Of a stretch of DNA of 37,500 bases, positions 10,511-18,130 are shown one piece after another. Every line of letters begins with the position of its first letter. Within the stretch, counting starts at the first letter, position 1. Made by a program: the position numbers and the translations under genes. The DNA comes from Prorocentrum cordatum (lineage: Eukaryota > Sar > Dinophyceae > Prorocentrales > Prorocentraceae): assembly GCA_963575745.1 (NCBI GenBank), contig CAUYUJ010000932.1, positions 1-37,500 on the forward strand, given 5' to 3'. Under the pieces are notes generated by a model. That model made no database searches and had not been told where the DNA came from. It was given only the letters and a program-made list of their open reading frames with translations.

Positions 10511-12341
10511 ATGGCTTTGTCGGCGAAAGCCCTTGACGACCAGTATGGCCCAGAGCTGTCGCGGCCTCCCTTGGCCGACTGCGAGAGCCCGTATTATTTG
10601 CATCAGGCGCTCGTTGCAAAGGGTATCCAGGTCAGTCACCAGGCGTGCAAGACTTGGTGGGGCAAATATCGGGTTGTGCCTGGCAAGGTTAGTATTTCTA
10701 GCGCCCAGGAGCTGGAGGAGCAGCACGGTTCTGCCATCCGCCACCTGGGCATCGAGTATAATACACCTTTCAAATTATGCGGGGCGCTCCGACAGTTGGA
10801 TCCACCACTGTATGTGACAGATCAGGTCGCAAAGATGTGGCTACTGCAGTATTCTTCCAAAGAGACGCTTGTCAAAGTGCAGAACGCTGGCCATCTGGAG
10901 ACCTGGTATGGAGAACGTATTCGCAAAGACATGCCCGAGGGGACTACTGACGGGGCCGTGTTGAAGCAGTGGCTCCTGGGACATTTATCTGTATCTGCTG
11001 ACGCCAGGGTATGCCAGAAGTGGCTCAGCACGGAGTGGGGCGCCAAGGGAGCATTGAATACTGCCCAAGCTGTGGAGGAATGTATAGGCCAGCGTCTTCG
11101 ACTCAATCAGTATCGGGAGAGCTTCGCCGATGAGGCCGCCGCGGAGGTCCTCTCGTATCTCTTTCCATATTTGCACGCGCGTCCGTATTGTTGGCAATGG
11201 CAGGGCAGTGGGACGAACAGACTGGGGAGTATATCCCATCCAACGAGGAGGTGGCCGAGGGTATGAGGCGCTGGTCTGTGTCACCCGGCGGGGGCGGATT
11301 GGTATTCCAATGGCTCAAGGCTCAGGAGAGACAACAGTACCACATAGCTAGGGGGGTGGCCGCTCACTCTTCGAGCTGGTGGTTCCTTCCGGGCATGCCT
11401 CCAGAGAGTGCCTGGAACGAGGTGCCACCAGCTCGAGGGGAAGGCGCGGCCACCCCCTTAGCTGGTGGTATTGGTACTTTTTTCTCTCCTGAAAGGTGCT
11501 GCGCGAGACCACGTGGTTCGCGACCGCAGTGTATTTTCCGTGTATGTGGCAGGGACTCACGGGTGTATGCCTGTGTGTGTCGACCGCGGAGAGCACGCGC
11601 CGTTCAAAGGAGAACGGTATGGTCGAGAACCAGCGGCGTATGGGAGGCATCGAGACCCCAGAGTGGATGGCGTTCGCTGTATACTTCTACCCTGGCTTGG
11701 TATTCGGCAACTTTGATGGTTTCAAAGATCCAGCCGCGCAGTATCTGGGCACACTTGCGGAAGTATTCAATCGGCTGTGCACCCAAGCTGGTATAGCGAA
11801 CTGGAGTTCGCACGTATTCGTCCGACCCGGCGGCTGGGTGTATGCTGGCTTGCGCAGGCTGTTGCAGCTCCTGCGTATTCACGTGCATTCCGAGGTGGTA
11901 TCAGGTCTGTCATACAGGCGCATGGCGAGCCTGGATGTATTTGTGGCAACACACGCGGCATCCATGGGCATGGAGCCGCCATGTATGGCTCTGTGGAATG
12001 CCTCCCACGACGTCAAGGATGGTATCACCTTGTTCCCGAAGCAGGATCATTGGTGGCACATGCCTGTATGGCGTTCTTTCGGGCAGTCCGAGTATGGGAA
12101 TGTCATGGATTACCGTGTGGATCTGGGTATGCCGGCGCATGTCCAGGGCGTCCTGGCGGTATTGGCGCCCCACGGACGCACGGGCGATGTGTCCGCGAGG
12201 AGGCGTATCGGCACCATGCTGGGACACTTGGCCCCTGATGTATGGGTGCCAGGAGCGCAGCTTGCAGTATTGCGCCCGATGCGTGCCATTAGGGACAGGC
12301 GCATGCCAGAAGACGATGAGCACACAGACTCGTCTCTTTAG
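10511..12341 (+). CDS. Putative host gene with tandem ~58-residue modules; three exons proposed
   Basis: I do not recognise the product. Proposed exons are 10511-11146, 11209-11346 and 11496-12341, giving about 539 residues. The ATG is the first after the relic spliced leader. Intron 1 (11147-11208, GT-AG, phase 0) is inferred from the frame change and a pyrimidine-rich 3' end. Intron 2 (11347-11495, GC-AG, phase 0) contains an inverted-repeat element. Residues 1-212 hold about four modules of 55-60 residues with the pattern LExxYGxxIR, then an Ala/Leu helix, PxxxVTDxVAKxWLxxY. Trp is fixed near each module's end (KTWWGKY, KMWLLQY, QKWLSTEW). The layout suggests a helical, possibly DNA- or protein-binding repeat, but that is inference. 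Exon 3 is Trp/Met/Tyr-rich (WMAFAVYFYPGLVFG, DHWWHMPVWRSFG) and of unknown function. The gene is less GC-rich than the retroelements and unusually dense in GTAT. Confidence 0.6.
11346..11463. mobile_element. Introner-like foldback element forming most of intron 2
   Basis: The left end AGCTAGGGGGGTGGCCG is mirrored by CGGCCACCCCCTTAGCT at the right end. The complementarity continues inward (CGAGCTGGTGG at 11380 against CCACCAGCTCG), so the ~118 bp folds almost end to end around GGGCATGCCTCC. It sits exactly where the coding frame breaks. A GC splice donor (11347) falls inside the left arm, and an AG acceptor (11494-11495) lies 32 bases past the right arm. This is the known behaviour of introner elements, described in several eukaryotes including dinoflagellates. 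No clear target duplication was found. Confidence 0.75.
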
Positions 12342-12416
12342 TATGCTTCCAGAGCACGTATGCGTCCGCCTCGCCTTGTCCTGCTGCTCCTCCTCCTCCT
12401 CCTCCTCCGGCGGGGC

Positions 12417-12665
12417 ACCCATGGGGACAGCCGTCGGGACCGCCATCGGAACAACCATCGCGGCAACCATGGGGACAACCATCGGGACAACGATCGGGAC
12501 AACCACAACCATCAGGACAACCATCGGGACAACCATCGGGACATCCATCGGGACAACGATCGGGACCACCATCGGGGCAACCATCGGGGGAACCGTCGGA
12601 ACAACAATCGGGACAATCATCGGGGCACTCATCGCGACAATTATCGGGACAACCACAACCATCAG
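12417..12665. repeat. 12-bp minisatellite (CATCGGGACAAC)n
   Basis: About 20 copies of a 12-bp unit with variants (CATCGGGGCAAC, CACAACCATCAG) start 75 bases after the stop of the preceding gene. Because 12 is a multiple of three, every frame on both strands is open and reads as a 4-residue repeat (for example Cys-Pro-Asp-Gly on the minus strand). Most likely 3' flank or UTR; 12666-12898 shows nothing else recognisable. Confidence 0.85.
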
Positions 12666-12898
12666 GACCTCCAACCAGAGAGAGGTAGTCACGTGTATTT
12701 CGTCGACGAGTGAGCCAGTATTGCACATTGAGGCCGGAACGAGAACCACAGAACAAGAATGAGCATATATCGTCTCACAACAACGGAAACAAGTCCTGTG
12801 GTATGCTGGCGCCACGCACGTGATACCAGTCAAAATAAGGGTCTTGGCTTGTGTGGTACAGAAACGTTAAAACGTCGGAAAACGGTACACGTGCCCAT

Positions 12899-13180
12899 TG
12901 TTGGAACAGGGGTATAAGTCGTATACTAAGCTAGTTTCCACAAGATGTTACCACAAGAAGTCATTGTAACCATGCGCCAGTGTAGTAGCCAAGGTCGTCC
13001 GCAGGCCACGAAGTGAAGTGTCCGAACGTCATAGGGCGGGAAGCTGGGTGTGGGTGGTGGCGAAGAGTCGTTTGGAAACTTGGTAGAGCTTGAACCGGCC
13101 CCCCCACAAAGTGGGGGTATTGCCCGCCTCCTATGAAAACCCTGGCACTGGTGAGAACGGAGTGTCCCCAGTCTTAAATG

Positions 13181-13182
<2 letters not shown>
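12899..13182. repeat. Right part of interrupted tandem unit U6
   Basis: Starts at TGTTGGAACAGGG, as in U3 (about 7415), and continues through CGTATACTAAGCTAG, GTAGCCAAGGTCGTCC and the common unit end. Followed by (GTT)n at 13183-13220 and a T/C-rich run to about 13280. Confidence 0.8.
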
Positions 13183-13220
<38 letters not shown>

Positions 13221-13323
13221 TTGTTGTATTTGTTTTTGTTGTTATTTCTTCTTCACCTTCTTATTCTTCTTCTTCTGCTTCTCGTAAGTAATACTGCAGA
13301 ACAAATCCAATCATCATCTTTTT

Positions 13324-13620
13324 AGGGCTATCGGGCTATGGGGCTAGTGGGCTATAGGGCTACAGGGCTATAGGACTATAGGGCTATAGGGCTATAAGGT
13401 TATAGGGCAATGAGGCTATAGGGCTATAGGGCTATGGGTTTATGGGGCTATAGGGCTATAGGGCTGTAGGGCTATAAGGCTATGGGGCTCTAGGGCTGTT
13501 GGGCTGTAGGGCTGTAGCGCTATAGGGCTATAGGGCTATAGGGCTATAGGGCTATAGGGCTATAAGGCTATAGGGCTATGAGGCTATAAGGCTATAGGGC
13601 TATATGGCTATAGGGCTACC
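13324..13620. repeat. GGGCTATA short tandem satellite
   Basis: About 33 copies of an 8-9 bp unit GGGCTATA(G) with scattered substitutions, ending in a switch to GGGCACCC/GGGCACT units at 13620-13665. No coding signal. Confidence 0.95.
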
Positions 13621-14018
13621 GGGCACCCGGGCACTCAGGCACCTGGGCACTGGGGCACCCGGGCGTGCCGCCGAAATCGGCGCCACCTCCTCACCTAACC
13701 ATATGAATCCGCTAGGACCCCTACAGAGGCAAACCCTGATTGGGGAACATCGCGCGCTCATGCTCTCCAGAGCTCCCATCATCAAATCCGCTGCCCCTTC
13801 CACTGCTGTGGCCTCGGCCGCAAAGGGAGAGGTGTTGGTGTGCTGATGCGTCGCCCCGCCATGCAGACTGGCTGCGACGCCGCCCCGCGCGGCAGAGCGC
13901 CGCGGCCGGCCTCTTGCACGGCGCGGCCGGCCGCTGTCCGGCGCCGCACGTGCACGGGGGGGTCCTGCGGGACACGGGCTCAGACCCGTTTCAAAACAGG
14001 GCTAGGATCGGGATAAAT
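13621..14018. other. GC-rich DNA without recognised features
   Basis: After the satellite the sequence becomes mixed and GC-rich with CGGCCGGC clusters. Open frames through 13604-13846 and 13740-14360 show no family motif. I see no gene or regulatory site. Confidence 0.4.
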
Positions 14019-14071
14019 CGCTCCAGAGCGTTCTGGAGCGCTCTCAGAGCGTTCCGCAACGCTCTGGAGCG
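14019..14071. repeat. Perfect 14-bp inverted repeat (CGCTCCAGAGCGTT)
   Basis: CGCTCCAGAGCGTT at 14019-14032 is exactly mirrored by AACGCTCTGGAGCG at 14058-14071. The 25-bp spacer itself contains further AGAGCG/CTGGAGCG elements, so several alternative hairpins are possible. 14072-14362 is GC-rich DNA with nothing recognised. Confidence 0.8.
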
Positions 14072-14362
14072 GCCGCGGCGCTCAATACATCCTCCCAACC
14101 CGCCGATTCTCAGAGATTTCGAGCTATCCCGATCCGATTTTGTCCCGATCTTCGCGTCGTTTCACGTTTCGCTGCTTCCCTCCCCCGTGGCGCTTCGCCA
14201 GAGGTTGCTGACGGTGGCAGGGGCCCGAGCGGGAGGACCGCGGAGGAGCCCCACGCCCGGGAGCGCGGGACGGGGCGCCTCCCCCCCCCGAGGCCGCCCG
14301 GCCCGCCGAACCCTCCTCTTCGGCTCTGCGCGACGGCCCTGCGGCCAGCGCCGCCGATAGGG

Positions 14363-14504
14363 GGCCACAGGCGAACCCTACCCCTACCCCCCCATTTCTG
14401 AGGGGGAGGGTGGGGTTCGCCTCGACCAGGAGCTCCCGAGCGAAGTGAACCCCACCCTCCCCCTCAGAAATCGTGGGGGGTAGGGGTAGGGTTCGCCTGT
14501 GGCC
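14363..14504. mobile_element. 142-bp foldback (MITE- or introner-like) element
   Basis: Arms of about 60 bp: GGCCACAGGCGAACCCTACC at 14363 is the reverse complement of the right end at 14485-14504. The match continues through CCCCTACCCCCC and ATTTCTGAGGGGGAGGGTGG to a short central loop near 14427-14440. Only a few mismatches and a 2-bp indel are visible. No open reading frame fits inside. It is similar in size to the inverted-repeat element inside the 11.3 kb intron but unrelated in sequence. No surrounding coding frame was identified, so intronic location is unproven. Confidence 0.7.
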
Positions 14505-16160
14505 GCCTAGCCGACCCTGCAAGGGGGACGACGACGACGCCGACGACGGCGCTCTGGAGCCGAAGGCTTCTCCCAAGGACAACGACGACGACGCTCTGGA
14601 GCCGAAAGCTTCTCCCTGGGAGGGGTGTTTCCCCCCCGGGGGGTGGGTCACAAGCACCACGACCCCCCCCTATCCCCACCCGGGACCCCCCCCCGACGGA
14701 GGAGGGATCAAGGGGAACGGGCTTCCCTTCGACTCGATTTCGATCTCCTTCTGGCCAGAGCGAATGAGAGGAGCGGCGACGACGACGACGACTCCAACGA
14801 AGCGCCTCTCACACACGCCGACAGGTTTGGCGGATTCGGGAGCCGTTCTCTCGCCTCCCACCAAGAGAAGGCGCGGAGGCGACGCACGAGAGCAGCCACG
14901 GGTACGAGATCAATGGGTCTCCGCACTTCTCGAGCTTTCTCCTGTGTGTAGTATGATTTGCTTTTGCATTGTTCACGCCATTCTGCACAGTGCCTTGTTG
15001 TATTCGACTTCGGCTCGGCACGAATTCGACGCGTTCGACACGAATTCGACGTGGATGCGACACGAATGGCTGGCGCGATGGGACAGGCGAGCTCCCCCGA
15101 AGGTGCAACGTGAGGAACGGGGTCCTGAGGGGTCCTGAGGGAAACAGCTTCGCTCACGAAGGGCATCGAATGGCAACGAGCGGCACAAACCTAATTTTTA
15201 GGAGGCTCGCGCGGCTTTTTCGCATCGGCGGCGCTGAGCCCCCCCCCGGGAGGGAGGCCAATCGCCGATCCCAGAAATCCGCCGAGAAAGCACGTCCACG
15301 GACCGTTTTCGCCGATCCAGGAGGAGGAGGAGGAGGAGGAGGAGGAGGAGGAGGAGGAGGAGGAGGAGGAGGAGGTCAATCGCCGGTCCCAGAAAGATCC
15401 GCCGAGAAGGCACGTCCACGGACTTTTTCTCGCCAGCCGTGGCCCCTCCGCGGCCCCTCCGCGGGGGCTGCTAGCAAGAGGGCGCCCAGGGACGAGGCGC
15501 TGGCCCCGCGGGAGGCGTCCCCTGGGGTCCAGGGCCCGATCCTCCGAGGGCCAGCCTCCCCCATGGTCGTCGGGGGTGGACAGAACCCCCAACCAGTGAC
15601 ACGTCGATTCGTGAATTGTCCGTTTTCGGTCCTCGAGAGGGCGCCGTGGCCGTCATTTTCCAGGCCTGCGCCCGCCAGGTTTGGGCCTCGGGTCGTTTTC
15701 ACAAAACCACGTTTTACGAAAGGGAGGTCTGTCCATCCCCGAGGTCGCCGCTCTTGCGCCCATGGTTGCGCCGCCGGTCGGCGCGGGCCCTCTTCTCCCG
15801 CAGACCAGATCTTGTCTGCTTCTGGCGGCTGCTGCCGGCGACCGGTCAGGATCCTTCTCTCCGGTCTGCTGGCGCGACTGGAGGGAGGCGATCGACTCAG
15901 CGCCTGCCCGGACCCAGACCCTCAGGAGCGAAAGAAGGACGTACACGTACATGAATCCACGCTGGTTTCGAGAGAACGCATAGCGCAAATGTCCGTACAG
16001 CGCGGCCAGTCTCGCGGATCGAGGGGCCGTGTTCATGCTCATAGCTGGGCGCGTGCGTCCTTTGGTGGGCTCCCCAGGCCCAGCCCCCGGCAATCGGCCA
16101 AGTGTCGAAACCCAGGGTAGGAAAGAGACGAGGCCCGTCTTCCCGAGGCACTGCCCCGAG
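14505..16160. other. GC-rich region with (GGA)n and local duplications, no gene recognised
   Basis: 14528-14615 holds a ~51-bp direct duplication (GCTCTGGAGCCGAA twice). 15020-15070 holds repeated CACGAATTCGAC. A (GGA)n run at 15319-15375 is flanked by a direct repeat (AATCCGCCGAGAAAGCACGT at about 15278 and a close copy at about 15398). Long frames on both strands look compositional. The last part may be intron or upstream sequence of the caspase-like exon at 16161. Confidence 0.45.
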
Positions 16161-16307
16161 ATGCGGCTGGGCGGGTCGTGGAACGACGTGCGCGACATGC
16201 GGGGCTGGCTGCAGTCGGCCCTGGGCTGGCCCGAGCACGCCATCCGCGCCCTCACCGACGAGGACGGGCGCGGGTGTGCCGAGCGCCCGACCCGCGCCAA
16301 CATCTTC
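16161..16307 (+). pseudogene. Caspase/metacaspase p20 domain, N-terminal piece (exon or fragment)
   Basis: The frame reads LGGSWNDVRDMRGWLQ, then GWPEHAIRALTDEDG and ERPTRANIF. This matches the order expected early in a metacaspase (peptidase C14) p20 domain: the L-x-G-x-x-ND segment, a helix, 'I..LTDED', and 'PTR.NI' just before the helix that precedes the catalytic His. The upstream start of the domain was not found. The boundaries given are the recognisable coding limits; the ATG at 16161 need not be a true start. The continuation of the domain is found 14.4 kb downstream (30710-30893) on the same strand, so this is either an exon followed by a giant repeat-filled intron, or half of a gene broken by repeat expansion. 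Confidence 0.55.
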
Positions 16308-16341
16308 GGCAGCAAGTCATGGGAGCCTGGCGTGTCGTCGC

Positions 16342-16400
16342 AAGAGGCCCCCCTCAGAGGCCCCCCTCAGAGGCCCCCCTCAGAGGCCCCCCTCAGAGGC
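16342..16400. repeat. 13-bp tandem repeat GAGGCCCCCCTCA
   Basis: Four to five exact copies of GAGGCCCCCCTCA at the transition between the caspase-like coding piece and the CCAAGA minisatellite. Confidence 0.9.
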
Positions 16401-16512
16401 CCCCAAGGGGCCCCCAAACTGCTCCCAAGAGGCCTCCGAGAGCGCTCCGAAGAGACCCGTGATGAGCATCCCTGAGACCACGCACGGTGGCGGGATGGGC
16501 CGAGGGCCACTA

Positions 16513-16640
16513 GATCCGCCGCCCCCTGCTTGCAGGGGTGCACGGCGTGCTGGACGTTTTAGGTTTTGGTTTTGGTTCTTTTTCCAAAAGAACTTCCCAG
16601 TGGGCTCCGGCAGAACCCGCCGGCCACCCGGAATTTCCCC
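16513..16640. repeat. Hairpin core copy 1 (left-truncated)
   Basis: Starts at GATCCGCCGCCCC and lacks the CCACGTG palindrome. Hairpin 2 is CCCCTGC/GCAGGGG (16524-16539), followed by GTTCTTTT/AAAAGAAC and CCAGTGGGCTCCGGC. Confidence 0.75.
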
Positions 16641-17438
16641 AAACGTGCTCAACGACCGCAAAAAATCCTCCAAGAACGGCCGTTTCGCTCGGGACATCCT
16701 CAAAAAATCGCGAAGATGGCCCAAGATGGCCTCCAAGTCCGCCCGAGATGGTCCAAGACGGCCTCCAAAACGGCCCAAGAGAGTCCAAGACGGCCCAAGA
16801 CGGCCCAAGAGGCCCCCCAGAGGCCTCCCAGACGGCCCAAGAGGCCTCCAAGAGGTCCTCCAGGAGAGTCCGAAGAGGCCAAAATCATTGATTTTCCGTT
16901 GGTTTTTGAAGGATTTTGGCATTTGCGCCTTTTCGGCTCTCCGACGGCTCAAGACGGCCCAAGAAGCCCCCAAGATCGCCCAAGAGGCCCCCAAGAGAGC
17001 CCCCTGATGGCCCAAGTGGCCTCCAAGATGGCCCCTAGAGGGCCCCAAGAGGGCCCAAGAGGCCTCCAACACGCCCAAGATGGCCTCCAAGACGCCCAAG
17101 ATGGCCTCCAAGACGGCCCTGGAGCGCCCCAAGAGGGTCCCCCGTTGGCCCAGAAAGGCCCCCAAAACGGCTCCCGACGGCGTCAGACGTGCCAGGAACC
17201 CACCAAGATGGCCGAAGTTGGCTCGAAGCTGGCCCAAAAGGGCCCAAGAGGCCCCCAAGAGGGCCTCCAGGAAGGCCAAAAGATGCCAAAATCACTGATT
17301 TTCCCAAGGTTTTTGATGGATTTGGGCATTTCCCTTTTTTCGGCCTTCCGACGGCCCGAGACGGCCCAAGAGCCCCCAAAGATCGCCGAAAGATCGCCCA
17401 AGAGGCCTCCAAGACGGCGACGATGACCATCAAGACGC

Positions 17439-17700
17439 CCACGTGTTCCCCGAAGGCTTTCCAAACCGATTCGGGGAACACATGGTCCGATGGCTTGGCA
17501 GGTCTGGCCTCAACGTTCGGCCACATAGGCGCTTCCACAAAGGCAGGGGGCGGCGGTGATTCGCCGTAGGCGTCTTCGATCCGCCGCCCCCTGCTTGCAG
17601 GGGTGCACGGCGTGCTGGATGATTCAGTTTTGGTTTTGGTTCTTTTTCCAAAGAACTCCCCAGTGGGCTCCGGCCCGTCCCGCCGGGGTCCCGGGAGGAA
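17439..17700. repeat. Hairpin core copy 2
   Basis: Palindrome CCACGTGTTCCCCGAA (17439-17454) pairs with 17470-17485 with one mismatch. Hairpin 2 is CCCCTGC/GCAGGGG at 17588-17603. The third hairpin (GTTCTTTTTCCAAAGAAC) is one A short. Confidence 0.8.
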
Positions 17701-17765
17701 GCCGAAAGGACCTCAATCCGGAAACAAATCCTCCAAAAAACGGCCGTTTCGCTCGGGACATCCTC

Positions 17766-17844
17766 TTGCAGTGTTCCACACGAGTTTGTATTGCAGCTCG
17801 CTTATATGGCCGTCCACCGTATGTGGCTACCTCTGCTCAAGCCT
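17766..17844 (+). repeat. Split direct repeat A1 (79 bp)
   Basis: TTGCAGTGTTCCACACGAG at the start and CCTCTGCTCAAGCCT at the end; identical by eye to A2 at 23947-24025. 17845-18130 is a GC-rich leader with no assigned coding function. Confidence 0.9.
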
Positions 17845-18130
17845 TTTTCGTACGCGAGCCCTCACCGGCCCCGCGACGAGCAGGACTGGTGTATGGTCGT
17901 CGGCCAGGAGGCCCAGGCAGCGATCCTCGGTGCGGCGAGCACTGGCAAGGCCTGGCTGGACCGCCGCCCCGCTTGCCCGCCACTGCCAGGGAGCTCGGCG
18001 CGGGCGCTGAGCTGCCGCTCGGTGCCGCACTCGACTGGCGCCCCTGGCTCCGCTGGCCCTGTGCTGCCCGCAGGATACCTGCGCCGCTCCCGCGTGTCCG
18101 CCTAGCGAGGCGCTGGGGCACGAGGAAGCG

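Larger units (their letters stand above)
16401..17765. repeat. CCAAGA minisatellite, left block, interrupted by retroelement 1
   Basis: Short 9/12/15-bp units of the type CCAAGATGGCCT, CCAAGACGGCCT and CCAAGAGGCCCC surround two copies of a hairpin-rich core (about 16513-16640 and 17439-17700). An AT-rich island with the palindrome AAAATCATTGATTTT occurs at about 16882 and a variant at about 17290. The unit in progress at 17765 (ending GCTCGGGACATCCTC) resumes at 24195, showing one unit was split by the retroelement. Confidence 0.85.

Noticed and set aside
15681-15983. Open frames that might hold the missing N terminus of the metacaspase-like gene
   Set aside because: No segment resembling the hydrophobic strand and GxNY-type start of the p20 domain was found.
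17560-17605. B-box-like TTCGATCC and GGCG/CGCC pairing in the hairpin core, suggesting a tRNA-derived SINE
   Set aside because: No matching A box at normal distance and no cloverleaf; TTCGATCC alone is weak.
17796-17840. GCTCAAG and GTGGCTAC in repeat A as a second spliced-leader relic
   Set aside because: Only the last seven bases match the leader in order; the rest cannot be aligned without gaps.
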